Notes: a model not told the origin generated them from the letters alone. Shown: positions 9,097-19,145, numbered from the stretch's first letter. The stretch is 64,000 nt of DNA from Candidatus Woesearchaeota archaeon (GCA_019322435.1 JAHWIR010000005.1:62001-126000), one strand, 5' to 3'. Numbers and translations are program-made.

Positions 9097-10994
9097 CTTA
9101 TCAGTTCTGGAGTAGGCACTAATTTTGATTTTTTCTCAATATTAGTTAGATATTGAAGCTGTTTTTCCTCATCTCTTGAGAATGGGAATTCAACAACATG
9201 GAATTTTATTTGTTTTGCTCTTCTTAAATCATTCCAGGCAGGTGTCCATTTTCCCATATATCCTCCGTATATTCCCCTGTCATCTGCCAAGTAAGCCTCA
9301 ATCTCATATTCATAATCCCATTTTGCATGGAATTTTAGCTGGGATAGGATTTCTTCTTCTGAAGGATAGATTGCTGAGCTTTGCAGGCCTTTTCTTTTGA
9401 TTGTTATTATGACTGACTGGTCATCATCCAGTGACTCTTCCTGCCTGACCAAATCTGAGTCAAGGAAGGCTTTGTGCTTTACAAAAGTGATATCTTTGAG
9501 TATTGTTGGAGTTAAGTAAATATCAACTGTCTTTTCTTTATCAGTTGTTGCAAAGACAAAGTTTTCTTCATAGCCTTGTTTTGTTCCTCTTACAACTCCG
9601 TTTACGCAGACTGGGAACAGCTCCTGGATAAATGCATCTTCAATGCCGTGGAATTTTCTTTCAGTTACACCCATTGGGCAGTTGAATCTGATGCATGTAA
9701 AGGAGATATTAACACCTGGAAGCTCTTCATAGAAGTTAATGTCTGGTGTTGAAACGTTTTCCCATGACCTTACTTTTATAAGGGTTGTTGCTTCTTCTGC
9801 GCAGAACTCTTCTGAGGATGCTCTTTGCTGGAAGTCAAACTCTGTTATGCCAAAGCTTGTCTTATCCGGCTCATTGTGGTTGATGCTGACTTCGAATGCA
9901 AAGTTGAAGGTGTATTGGTTGTGGTTTCTGGCTGCATCGTCTGTTATTGTTACCATAACTGGATATTTTACATCATAGGTAAAGTGCCACATGTGTATGC
10001 AAAGGAAAGACATGAGGTCAGCGCTTCTTTGTGCATTTGATTTTAGGAATGTTCCTTGATTTGGCCTTATCTGCAGCTCAATAGGCCATGTTGGATCATA
10101 GTTGAGGTTGACATGCGTGTTTCTGTAGTTCAGGTCTGTTACTGTCCAGATATAGTGGTTCTGGACATAAGGCCTTGTATCTGGAATATCTAAGTAATCT
10201 GTTTTTTCAATCCTTATTGAAGGAAGATTATAATGGAGCAGGTCTTTTATCCTTGCTTCTACATCATCAACATACCATATCTTTGGAGAGCAGGTGAATT
10301 CCATGTCTGTGTAAGGGACTCTTGGGTCTAAAGCAATAAGGTCTATTGTCCTTTCTTCCAAGAATTTATCATCTAGCTCCTGGAGCACTATCTCTTTTGC
10401 AAGCTCATATACTGTCTTTAATCTGACTGGAACATCTCCTACAAACTGGTTTATCCTTGTTACCTTTTGTTCGGCTTTTGAAGTGAATTCCAATGGGTAA
10501 TCAAGAGTGACTTTGACTGATTCGTCTGTCAGGTCAACGGTGATAGCTCTTGGAGCCAGTTCCTGGATAGTGAACTGGTTTTGGAATGGTTCTAGGTTGC
10601 TGAGGCATTCATCAAGGTTTTGATCAATGTAATGGGCAAGGTCTTCCTTCATATAATCCTCAGAAGGATATCTTGTCTGGCCTCTGAAATGCCAGAGAGG
10701 GACCTTTATTGAAGGGAACAAGGGACTTCCTCCAAGATATGACCTTTGGTCAGAACTTATTTCATCAGGGAACCTGATGAAGCCTCCATTAGCACCTAGA
10801 ATATTAACTCCGTCTGTTGCTATATTATTAATGCAATCACTAACAAAAGTATCAATTGGTTTCAGCTCGGGCGGGACAACGCGCTCTGGTGTAAATACTG
10901 TTGTTGCTTGTCTTAAATAAAGGAATAAACCTATTCCAAGAAGCAGAACTATACCTAAGATGATGAAAAGTGTTATCTGTCCTTTCTTTCTCAT
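9093..10994 (-). CDS. Pilin-like single-TM surface protein (KGQITL family), copy A
   Basis: A 633-residue protein with a basic N-terminus, KKGQITLF, leading straight into one hydrophobic helix (about 6-27) and a large extracytoplasmic region. The K-G-Q junction resembles archaeal class III (type IV pilin) signal peptides, but the Glu normally at +5 is replaced by Phe. It aligns along its length with the 704-residue-ORF paralogue at 16953-19052: both share WHF motifs, DMEF, and a C-terminal region with spaced Cys (IRFNCPMGVTE here). The gene overlaps its neighbours by 4 nt on both sides. Possible roles are a minor pilin or anchor; no known family is assigned. Confidence 0.83.
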   Translation of the reverse strand: MRKKGQITLFIILGIVLLLGIGLFLYLRQATTVFTPERVVPPELKPIDTFVSDCINNIATDGVNILGANGGFIRFPDEISSDQRSYLGGSPLFPSIKVPLWHFRGQTRYPSEDYMKEDLAHYIDQNLDECLSNLEPFQNQFTIQELAPRAITVDLTDESVKVTLDYPLEFTSKAEQKVTRINQFVGDVPVRLKTVYELAKEIVLQELDDKFLEERTIDLIALDPRVPYTDMEFTCSPKIWYVDDVEARIKDLLHYNLPSIRIEKTDYLDIPDTRPYVQNHYIWTVTDLNYRNTHVNLNYDPTWPIELQIRPNQGTFLKSNAQRSADLMSFLCIHMWHFTYDVKYPVMVTITDDAARNHNQYTFNFAFEVSINHNEPDKTSFGITEFDFQQRASSEEFCAEEATTLIKVRSWENVSTPDINFYEELPGVNISFTCIRFNCPMGVTERKFHGIEDAFIQELFPVCVNGVVRGTKQGYEENFVFATTDKEKTVDIYLTPTILKDITFVKHKAFLDSDLVRQEESLDDDQSVIITIKRKGLQSSAIYPSEEEILSQLKFHAKWDYEYEIEAYLADDRGIYGGYMGKWTPAWNDLRRAKQIKFHVVEFPFSRDEEKQLQYLTNIEKKSKLVPTPELIR

Positions 10995-11737
10995 TTTATT
11001 TTTTCAACTTCTGATACAAAATATATCCTTGCCCATGCCATGTAAGCTGCATAGAGCAGGACAGAGATTATCAGTATCTGCGGTGCTAATGTGCTTAATA
11101 GTCTTATTATGTAGCCTGCTGCTAGTATCAGGATTCCTGGTATTAACAGTTTTGGGATGTTTTTTGCTCCGAATTCCAAGGCATTTCCAATTGACTCAAA
11201 AACCTTGTTTGTTTTTGTTAGTTTTATGAAGATCAATGCTATGAAATATATCAGTGCAGTTAATAATATTGTAGATGCGTACATCAATGCAATTATCTTT
11301 GTTTTTAATAATCCTGAGATGAAAAGCAAGATTGGGATTAAGATGACTGCAAGAAACAGATTTAATCCAATAAGTTTTTTGAAGTATTTTTTTGTGAATT
11401 TCTTTTTCAGCAAAGTTGAATATATCATCCCTCTTGTGAAAGACCAGGATAATAATAAGATTACTGCTAAAAGTATTCCAACTATTATTGTTGTGAACAT
11501 TAATGTGTTTACATCTGCCATTAAGAGCTTTAGCTGGTCTGGTGTTATCTGAGCCATTGCTTCTTGGGTTAAGGACTCTGGACTGATCTTTGAGCCTTGT
11601 TTTGTGATTATTTTTCCTGCAAGATAGGTTGAAGGATAGACTATTGCATAGAATAATAGGTCATAGAAGATTATCTGTATGAAATTGAACTTTAGCTTGA
11701 ATGATTCTATAAATTGCTTTAGCTGTTTTTTAATCAT
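10991..11737 (-). CDS. Polytopic membrane protein, surface module copy B
   Basis: A 248-residue integral membrane protein with about six helices and a basic N-terminus (MIKKQLKQFIESFKLK). It is similar in length, topology and C-terminal sequence (YAAYMAWARIYFVSEVEK) to the 267-residue protein at 2315-3118, which occupies the same position at the end of the other module copy. It overlaps the upstream 729-residue gene by 8 nt and the downstream 633-residue gene by 4 nt, so it lies at the junction between the two module copies. No enzymatic motif is visible. Confidence 0.82.
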   Translation of the reverse strand: MIKKQLKQFIESFKLKFNFIQIIFYDLLFYAIVYPSTYLAGKIITKQGSKISPESLTQEAMAQITPDQLKLLMADVNTLMFTTIIVGILLAVILLLSWSFTRGMIYSTLLKKKFTKKYFKKLIGLNLFLAVILIPILLFISGLLKTKIIALMYASTILLTALIYFIALIFIKLTKTNKVFESIGNALEFGAKNIPKLLIPGILILAAGYIIRLLSTLAPQILIISVLLYAAYMAWARIYFVSEVEKIK

Positions 11738-13919
11738 ATTTTGGTATTGAAGTGCAAAAATATCTTTTGTTCTCTAATTCATTTTCAAACTCACTGAATG
11801 TTCCTCTTTGTATGAGATGTATGCATGCTTTGCTGAATTTTGTTTCATTGTAGATAAAGAGCATGCCAGGGCCTGCTGCTGACCATGATCCTCCTGGTTT
11901 TCTTGTTACATCCTCTTCTAGCAATTCAAGATAGGTTATTCCTTTTCTCAGCTCTATATTGAATACTGTGTCTTCTGCGCCTTCTTTGAAAGCAGGAGCT
12001 ACATAAGCAGATACTTTATAGATATATTGTGTTGTGCCATCAGGCAGGATTACTTTTGAGCTTACTTTTGCCTCGATATGGGCTGCTGCTTTTTTCAATC
12101 CACCTGGTGTGTCTACAAACACTGTTCCTTTTGCATCTGGGTCCATGTCAAACCATCTTCCGCAGATCTCTGATTTCCAGTATTCTATATCCAGGCCAAG
12201 CTTTGCAAAGAACTTGTCCATATCTTCTCTCCATTTTGCCCAGTTCTCTGCTTTTGGCAGCAGGTTTGAGAAAGATCCTAGGTCGTATCTTCCTAATTGT
12301 GCCAGCTTTTGTCCTTCTGCTGACAGATAATTGATAATATCAAAGGTTAAACTTACTGTATATGCTGCATGATTCCTGTGTTGGCCTTGGTCTTTTAGTT
12401 TCTGTATAAGATCAGGATCTCCTCTAAACATAGGAGGATCTAATGTTTTTCCGTTCTCATCTACAAAGACTACAGATGCTGACTTGTCTTTTTCTTTGAT
12501 TACATACTCCCATGGTTCTCCTGAGTTCCGGTTTTTTAAATCTATATCATATGTATCAGGTTTTTGTTTTCCTGTTTCTTTGTCCACTTTATAGATTCTT
12601 TCAGCACTTATCGGTGTACCATCACTATCAAAGTTCATGATATGATTAACTATTTGTCTTTCTAGTTTTGGATTTCCTTCTTTATCTTTTTCCTTTGTCT
12701 TTATATCCTGATATTCGATTGTTGTTGTGAACCAGTCTCCTTTGATAACTTCTTTATATGGTTCTCCTTTTTTGAAATCAGATTGTGTTATTCTTGCTTC
12801 TTCTTCTGCAACAATATCTTCAACAGTATCTTTGTATTGTTTTGCAATAACCATTCCATCTTTATCTTGAACTTCTAAAACACCTTCTTTTATGACTGGG
12901 TTTTTTACACCATCAATATTCTTTAGAGCATCTACTAAATCTTGATATCCTGCACGGGTTGTTGTATATTCCTTACGATCTGTATCTCTAATTAATACAT
13001 TGTCTAATTTTTCTTTAGTAATTGGGTCAACTTGTATGAATATGTCTGCATTTTTGTCAAATATTGCATCCCTTTTTGTCTGCTTTATATAAAGTTCAGG
13101 CGGATTCTTAACTAGTGCATTATTTTTGTAATAATAATAATCTCCTCCTCTCTCATAGACTGGCTTGCCAGTCCCGTCAACAAAGCTGGTAGGTTTATAG
13201 TTGGTTCCTGCAAGCCTTTTTGCATCGCTTACTTCAAGTTTAAAAATCTTTTTTCTTCCATCTAACACAGCATTTTCTCCAACAAGGGTTTCAACCCGTT
13301 TTCCATTTATTAACAGCCAGTATGCTTGACCTCCTGCCATTGGCCTTAATTCATATTTTTTAGGAGAGATTACTGCTACTTCTTTTGTTACTTCTTTAAC
13401 AGAAACTAATTTGTAATCGGTTCCTTCTGCATCCTTTTTTAATTGGGCTTCAAATTCTTCTTTTGAATCTTTAATGTTAGAATAAGTATCAGTAAATTTA
13501 TCTTTTTCGTCTTTAACATTTTGATAAACTGCTTCGAATACAGTTGTTTTTTCTCTAGGCAGCTGTTTGGTTTCAATTCCAGTGTCAGTTACTAAAGTGT
13601 ATTCCCCTTCTTTAGTTAGGATTCCTGCTGCTGTTTCTATTGAAGAATATTCTGTAATACCCCATGCAAGTGAATTTCTATTCCAAAAATATACCCTTTC
13701 TTTTTCTTTTTTAACATGGACAAGGCTTTCGTATTTATCATCAAGAGTAGGATCTTCTTTCTTGGTTGTGATAATATAACCTGTTGAACCTTCTGGTTTA
13801 ACTTTTCCCTCAAGAACCAATTGTCTGAAAGCTGGATCTTTTTCGATTTGAGATAATATAGGAGGAATTACAACTAACAAAAACATCAACATTATTCCAA
13901 TCAATATTTTCTTATTCAT
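11730..13919 (-). CDS. Secreted charged protein of the surface operon, unknown family
   Basis: A 729-residue exported protein with an N-terminal signal or anchor helix (about 3-22, MNKKILIGIMLMFLLVV). The middle (about 60-480) is rich in Lys, Asp, Glu and Tyr with many short strands and contains no Cys. The only Cys residues are in the last 160 residues (EICGRWFDMD, FSKACIHL, RYFCTS), where disulfides may form. No known domain was recognised. It overlaps the upstream 1014-residue gene by 4 nt and the downstream membrane-protein gene by 8 nt. Module copy B therefore has two secreted proteins where copy A has a single giant one; whether this is a split is untested. Confidence 0.8.
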   Translation of the reverse strand: MNKKILIGIMLMFLLVVIPPILSQIEKDPAFRQLVLEGKVKPEGSTGYIITTKKEDPTLDDKYESLVHVKKEKERVYFWNRNSLAWGITEYSSIETAAGILTKEGEYTLVTDTGIETKQLPREKTTVFEAVYQNVKDEKDKFTDTYSNIKDSKEEFEAQLKKDAEGTDYKLVSVKEVTKEVAVISPKKYELRPMAGGQAYWLLINGKRVETLVGENAVLDGRKKIFKLEVSDAKRLAGTNYKPTSFVDGTGKPVYERGGDYYYYKNNALVKNPPELYIKQTKRDAIFDKNADIFIQVDPITKEKLDNVLIRDTDRKEYTTTRAGYQDLVDALKNIDGVKNPVIKEGVLEVQDKDGMVIAKQYKDTVEDIVAEEEARITQSDFKKGEPYKEVIKGDWFTTTIEYQDIKTKEKDKEGNPKLERQIVNHIMNFDSDGTPISAERIYKVDKETGKQKPDTYDIDLKNRNSGEPWEYVIKEKDKSASVVFVDENGKTLDPPMFRGDPDLIQKLKDQGQHRNHAAYTVSLTFDIINYLSAEGQKLAQLGRYDLGSFSNLLPKAENWAKWREDMDKFFAKLGLDIEYWKSEICGRWFDMDPDAKGTVFVDTPGGLKKAAAHIEAKVSSKVILPDGTTQYIYKVSAYVAPAFKEGAEDTVFNIELRKGITYLELLEEDVTRKPGGSWSAAGPGMLFIYNETKFSKACIHLIQRGTFSEFENELENKRYFCTSIPKYD

Positions 13920-16900
13920 TTTAATAGCTTTTCTGCTGTTTTGCAGTAATCTTCTCCTGCTGTGTAGATATAGTTATCTGGCTCAAGGATTCCTACTACA
14001 TCTTCGTATAGCTCAATTCCCATTATGAGTAACTCATATATTCTACATGCTGCGTTTCTTTTACGATTGGTTGCACAAAGATATAAACAAACAGCCTCTA
14101 TACTGACTCCTATGACTGTCAATGGCTCTGATAGTGCTTGTTTTACTGAATTGATAATATTAGAGAATACGGCTGTTATTGGGCATGCATTAAACAATTC
14201 TCCTACAAGATATTTGCATATTTCATAGTGTTTTAATTCATCGCAGGCATGGGTTGAGACTCCTGTGTTGGCAGATCCTTTTAAGCAGATTATGTGCCTG
14301 CATCCTATCTGCCTGTATCTCTCAGCTGCAGCTAAGATTCCAGGGATGCAGAGTGTTGCAACAGCAACAAAAAGATTGTCTTTTGCATTCAGGTATTCAT
14401 TTGGGTCTTTTGCTTTGTCTTTTGCTCCTCCAAACCATCTGTTTGCAATATCTCCACCGCATAAATTTAATATCCAATTTCCCGTTTCTTGCCATCCTCC
14501 AACAACACCCCAGGCTCCTTTTTCTTTTTCTGGGTCAGGGGATAACCTGCAGTTCCAGAATTTGCAGAATTTTGTTACTTCTCCATACATGCCTTCCTTC
14601 GTTTCACCAACAAACTCCTCTGTCATGCATGCTGCTATAGATACTGCTTTTCCTGGTGCTCCTATGTCATCAACAGCTAATTTAACTGTACCTATTATTA
14701 CTTCTAGATCCTGGAGAGCAAGTATCGCATCGCATATCTGCTCTGCCAAGCCCATATAATTTCTCCATTTGTCAATGTCTGCCCACCAAGAATCAATAAA
14801 CTCATCTTTTGATTTTTTTATCTTCTCCTTGATTTCTGAACTTGCTTCTCCAAGGCGGTTTGAGTAGAGCGGGACAGCTATCTCTATAATTTCCTCTTCT
14901 ATATAGGATAATTGGTTATTGTAAAGGGAAACAAGCTCGATTGTGCAGTTGAATTTCAATGGAGAATCTTTGATTGGATAGTCAGCATCGTCAAACTGGA
15001 ATACAAGATAAGGATTGGTTGTTCCTCTTCCATTGTTGAATATTCCTTCTCCCTCTACAAAAGTTTCGTAGTCGTCTCCTGTGCATTCCCTGATGCTGAT
15101 GTCAACTATCTCTGCTTCTGAGTCAGTGCTTAAATCAACAACTGCATAGACTCTTGGCTCAACTATCATAGCCAGCTGCGTGTCAATGCCTTTTGACGGC
15201 TGGATATTAACAGAATCAACTGTCCAGTAATCTGGATATTCATCGTCTTCTAATGCAAATATTTCAATGGATTTATCTGCAGTGTCAAAGTTTCCAGCTG
15301 AATCAAGAATCTTGATATCCATTGTTGTGTTTACATAGCCTGATTTAATAGAAGGGATATTCCAGTAGCATTGGAATTCATTTCCTGTTTTAGTGCACTC
15401 TGTTGCTGGAAGCTCATCTGCATCAATATGGTCATAGACTCCTGAGAAATTTCCTATAGCTCTTATTCCTGCTTCATCTGTTCCCTGTACAACAACAGCT
15501 AATGAATCATGGGAAACTGCAACGCCTTCTGGTCTTTGTGTTTCTTCAAATGCAACCCATTCAACAGAATCTATGATAGGATCTTGGGTGTCAACAATAA
15601 TGTTTGCAGAGGTTGTTCCTGTTGCTATGTTTCCTGCATTATCCCTGGCTGTTACAATAAATACACTAAGAGAGCTTCCATGGGATTTTGTGGTTGTTAG
15701 GTTATGCCATCTGCATGTCCATGTGCTTCCAGCCTGGTCGCATCTGTCTGCTTTTACATCGTTTCCATAATCTGGATTTATCAAAGACAGGTAAAGGGAT
15801 ATCTGGCTGCTTGAGATTCCAGAGCCTGTTTCAGTAAGCTTAACAATTATGTCAACTGGCTTGTCTCCGATATAGCTTTTGCCTTCAAAAGCATAATCTG
15901 TTCCAATAAAGGTTATCTCAGGAGCATCTGTATCAATGTTGAAGTCTCTTGTTACAAGTGCTGGAGCTGCTTGATTGCCGTATGCATCTGTTGCATGGAA
16001 GAAAAGATGAGCTGTTTTTCCAGCAGATATGTCAACATTTACATCGCTCCATGTGCAGGTTATATAGAATCCATCTTCAATGCAGTCAGTGGTTGTTATA
16101 TCTGAGCCTGCTCCTATATCTGACAGATCAGCTCTTGCTTCAAGATTCTGAACAGTATCGTCTTCTATCTTTATCTTGATGACTGCCTTAAAAGGCTCGC
16201 CTGGAGCTGAGTTTCCAATAGGGATTCCATCTTTAAGAAGCTCAAAGGAATTTGGAAGTATTATTGGAGGATTGTTGTCATGGATAAAGCCTGTTATTGT
16301 CTCTGATGCAACAAAACCCATCCTGTCATATGCTTTTATCAGTATTGTATCTGAGTAAGAAAGTGAGACAATTGTTGTATTGGAAAAAATGCATTGTTCT
16401 GGAGAGTCAATAATTATTTCATGCAGTAATCTAGAGCCGTCCAGGAATTCTATTCTTGATATTCCAGAGCATCTTGTAAATTCATTTTCATTTGCCCTGT
16501 CTGTTACTTTAAGAGGGATTATAACTTCCTGCAGGTCCTGGACAACATCTCCTGTCAGTGTTATTTCAGGAGCAAGGTTGTCAATTGTCATGTCTTTTTC
16601 AACTGTCTTTAACACAACTCCTGTATCTGAATGAAGTGTGAATGTTGCTGGATATGTGCTAATAGGCAGTGTATAATATTCTCCTGTATAAGTGCATGTG
16701 AAGAGATTGCCTGCTGTTCTTGTGCATTCCTGGAATGGAAATTCTTTATTTATCTTTACTTGGTTAGGTGTTATTTCAGAATCACCATCAACTTCTGCAT
16801 TTGCTACAAGAAACCATCTGTCATATTCTTCAAAATAGCCGTTCACATCCTTGTCTCCGCTGTATTTGGTCATCTCAAAGGTTGTTGCTGCATAAGCTAT

Positions 16901-16960
16901 AGGGAGAGATAGGATTAGCAAAATCATTACAATGGCTTGTGTTATTATTGTCTTATTCAT
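13916..16960 (-). CDS. Secreted Ig-like surface protein with Cys-rich helical C-terminus
   Basis: A 1014-residue exported protein: signal peptide (about 1-24), then four or five Ig-like beta-sandwich repeats to about residue 590 (recurrent motifs KAYDRMGFVASETI, HATDAYGNQAAPA and TARDNAGNIATGT), then a Cys-rich, mostly helical region (about 690-1014) with more than 15 Cys including CRHIICLKG. The layout parallels the 1991-residue protein at 3121-9096. The ATG at 16960 is preferred to the TTG at 16972 because the signal peptide then starts with MNKTIITQ. It overlaps the upstream pilin-like gene by 8 nt and the next gene by 4 nt. Probably an extracellular, disulfide-stabilised structural component. 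Confidence 0.86.
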   Translation of the reverse strand: MNKTIITQAIVMILLILSLPIAYAATTFEMTKYSGDKDVNGYFEEYDRWFLVANAEVDGDSEITPNQVKINKEFPFQECTRTAGNLFTCTYTGEYYTLPISTYPATFTLHSDTGVVLKTVEKDMTIDNLAPEITLTGDVVQDLQEVIIPLKVTDRANENEFTRCSGISRIEFLDGSRLLHEIIIDSPEQCIFSNTTIVSLSYSDTILIKAYDRMGFVASETITGFIHDNNPPIILPNSFELLKDGIPIGNSAPGEPFKAVIKIKIEDDTVQNLEARADLSDIGAGSDITTTDCIEDGFYITCTWSDVNVDISAGKTAHLFFHATDAYGNQAAPALVTRDFNIDTDAPEITFIGTDYAFEGKSYIGDKPVDIIVKLTETGSGISSSQISLYLSLINPDYGNDVKADRCDQAGSTWTCRWHNLTTTKSHGSSLSVFIVTARDNAGNIATGTTSANIIVDTQDPIIDSVEWVAFEETQRPEGVAVSHDSLAVVVQGTDEAGIRAIGNFSGVYDHIDADELPATECTKTGNEFQCYWNIPSIKSGYVNTTMDIKILDSAGNFDTADKSIEIFALEDDEYPDYWTVDSVNIQPSKGIDTQLAMIVEPRVYAVVDLSTDSEAEIVDISIRECTGDDYETFVEGEGIFNNGRGTTNPYLVFQFDDADYPIKDSPLKFNCTIELVSLYNNQLSYIEEEIIEIAVPLYSNRLGEASSEIKEKIKKSKDEFIDSWWADIDKWRNYMGLAEQICDAILALQDLEVIIGTVKLAVDDIGAPGKAVSIAACMTEEFVGETKEGMYGEVTKFCKFWNCRLSPDPEKEKGAWGVVGGWQETGNWILNLCGGDIANRWFGGAKDKAKDPNEYLNAKDNLFVAVATLCIPGILAAAERYRQIGCRHIICLKGSANTGVSTHACDELKHYEICKYLVGELFNACPITAVFSNIINSVKQALSEPLTVIGVSIEAVCLYLCATNRKRNAACRIYELLIMGIELYEDVVGILEPDNYIYTAGEDYCKTAEKLLK

Positions 16961-19052
16961 ATTCTGGCTCAATATGTTTTCTGAATTTTGCTGAAAGTTT
17001 TTCTATGTTAGGCACAGCTTCTTCTACTTTTCTTGGAAGGTTAGGGCTTATCACATAGAATATGATTTCCTTGCTTTCATAGAGGTCTTTAGGAGTTACT
17101 TCAAGAGGTCCTGTCTTTTCATTTAAGATTGCTCCTCCTGAAGGATATTCATCGAATACAACTTTTGGAATAGTGTACTCTTTCTTTGCGCCTAATTGCC
17201 GTGAAATCCAATCTGCTCCTGTGCTTCTTTTGTCTTTAGGAATCACAACTTTTTGCTTGAGTATTACATTGCCAGTTAGTTCATAGGTTCCTGGAACTAT
17301 TCTTTGCAGTACAGAAGGCTCTGTTTGGTTTCCCTTGAACTGCACTGCTGAGACTAACTCTGGATCTCCTGGTGTGCTTGGGATTCTTTCAAAGCCCAAG
17401 ATGGCTATTTCTTTCTCTCTAAGAGGTATTGGCTGATCACTTAGTTTATTGCTCCTGATTGTGTATGGAAGGCTTTTTACTGTTATGTTTATATTAGCAT
17501 AAGGATATGCTTGTGTTACAACAAATTCATTTCTGCCTATTCTTGTTGTTAGTGGTTTTGCAGGGATAAAATAATCATTATGTATAAAGGAAACAACACC
17601 CCCTAAACAGCCAGGAAGTTTTGTGGTTAATTCTCCGTTTTCATCTGTCATTCCTGTGAAACAGCTCTCTTCTCCGCAAGTATATGTAACCTGGACTTTT
17701 GATATTCCTTTTGCAGGATCTAATGCATCTTCTATTTTGATGCTTATATCTCCGCTGTTTCTCAAGTCAAAATCACAGAACTGTGTTCCTGTAGGAACAA
17801 AGGATGTTTCATAGCCAGGGAAGTCTGCCACAATAGGCTGGTTGTTTCTTACATTGCCTTCCAATGCAAACTTAAAAGAATAGCCTCTTCTGTCAAATGC
17901 ATAGGGGTCTGATATGTCAACAACAGTAGGGAAGGATATATCATAGCTAAAGGAATACCTCTGGACCCCCACTAATGTAAGCAAGGGGTTGTTCATCTTT
18001 TCTGGCTCGCATATGTCGCCTTTGCAGTCAAGGTCAAAGTAGATTGGCCACCATCCAAGATAGTCAAAGGTTGTTCCGAAATCATTGTATTTTTTATCAT
18101 AGTTTAGAGGGACGTCCATTGCATAGAAAGCTGTTTTTACATCATCTCCTGCAATGATTCTTGGGTCATGGTTTAGTGTGAAGGGGATTTGCAAGGCTCC
18201 TGTATAAGTCATCAAAAGGGACTGCACATCTTGTTTTACTATTGTCTTTGACCAGATTGTGCCTCCTGCAAAATTAAATTCCATATCTGTCTTTGGAGGC
18301 AGAGCATCTGAGTCAGTAGAGGCAAATGCTGAGATAACATTTAGGATCTGGTTCTCAAGGAAATTGTATTCTACTTGTGTGTTTGTTATTTCTGTGGCAA
18401 AGTTGTAGATTCTTTTGAATTCAACTGGAAGGGATACATAGAAATCCTCAATCCTGTGGGAAATGTCTCCTCTTTTTATTTCAACAGGATAATTGACAAA
18501 GATGCTGATATCAAAATCTTCGATTCTGACTGTAGCTGATGCAGGGCTTTCTTGTATTTCAAAGCCCTGCTCTATAAATGATTCATAGTTCAAGCAGGAG
18601 ATTAGTTTTTTATTGATATAATCCTTTGCCTGGGATTCAATCATGGTTAAAGAAGGTCTCATGGAGCTGAAAGAGCAGTCTCCTGTGCATTTGTTTGGAG
18701 ACTTAAGAAAATGCCAGTAAGGGATTGCCATATCTGAGCCTAGAGAGAATTTAAGGCCTTCTGCTTCTGTTGGATTGATAGAGCTTGTTACAATGCCGTA
18801 ATCAGATGGGTTTATGTATCCGCCGCGGTCACCTATCTTTCTGAAGGCATCTTCTGATATTGCATAGATGCAGTCTTCAATAAAAAGCCTTACAGGCCTT
18901 ACTTCAGAAGGTATCTCTGTTATTGCTGGAATTGCTTCTGGCTCTAGCTCTTTTTCAACTACAATTGAACGGATGTATAAGAAAGATGCGAATAACAACA
19001 GAATTACTATCCCTAGTATTATATATAGAGTTATCTGCCCTCTTTTTTCCAC
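16953..19052 (-). CDS. Pilin-like single-TM surface protein (KGQITL family), copy B
   Basis: First gene of the surface operon, about 699 residues. The N-terminus EKRGQITLYIILG matches copy A (KKGQITLFIILG) and leads into one helix, then a large exported part. A GTG at 19052 sits 7-8 nt after GAGGGG and gives an N-terminus matching the paralogue, so it is preferred to the TTG at 19067. Residues about 445-530 form a beta-sandwich, regulatory-domain-like segment with spaced Cys (YTCGEESCFTG, LPGCLGGVV); copy A has the same Cys spacing. The G-Q junction resembles a class III (type IV pilin) signal peptide without Glu at +5. A TATA box lies at 19089-19096. Confidence 0.84.
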   Translation of the reverse strand: MEKRGQITLYIILGIVILLLFASFLYIRSIVVEKELEPEAIPAITEIPSEVRPVRLFIEDCIYAISEDAFRKIGDRGGYINPSDYGIVTSSINPTEAEGLKFSLGSDMAIPYWHFLKSPNKCTGDCSFSSMRPSLTMIESQAKDYINKKLISCLNYESFIEQGFEIQESPASATVRIEDFDISIFVNYPVEIKRGDISHRIEDFYVSLPVEFKRIYNFATEITNTQVEYNFLENQILNVISAFASTDSDALPPKTDMEFNFAGGTIWSKTIVKQDVQSLLMTYTGALQIPFTLNHDPRIIAGDDVKTAFYAMDVPLNYDKKYNDFGTTFDYLGWWPIYFDLDCKGDICEPEKMNNPLLTLVGVQRYSFSYDISFPTVVDISDPYAFDRRGYSFKFALEGNVRNNQPIVADFPGYETSFVPTGTQFCDFDLRNSGDISIKIEDALDPAKGISKVQVTYTCGEESCFTGMTDENGELTTKLPGCLGGVVSFIHNDYFIPAKPLTTRIGRNEFVVTQAYPYANINITVKSLPYTIRSNKLSDQPIPLREKEIAILGFERIPSTPGDPELVSAVQFKGNQTEPSVLQRIVPGTYELTGNVILKQKVVIPKDKRSTGADWISRQLGAKKEYTIPKVVFDEYPSGGAILNEKTGPLEVTPKDLYESKEIIFYVISPNLPRKVEEAVPNIEKLSAKFRKHIEPEYE

Positions 19053-19088
19053 TATTGTTCCCCTCAAGGTAAAAATATCTATTTACCC

Positions 19089-19096
19089 TTTATAAA
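19089..19096 (-). promoter_or_regulatory. TATA box of the surface-protein operon
   Basis: TTTATAAA read on the minus strand. Initiation about 25 nt away (near 19066) would leave a short leader carrying the GAGGGG ribosome site before the GTG at 19052. It is the only clear promoter before the run of overlapping genes down to the slipin. Confidence 0.6.
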
Positions 19097-19145
19097 CTTT
19101 GCGATAAATTGAGATGGAAATTATGATACTCATATCATTTTGGGT

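Noticed and set aside
14254..14759. Plus-strand ORFs of 128 and 164 codons
   Set aside because: Antisense to the Cys-rich region of the 1014-residue surface protein; no start context and unlike known proteins.
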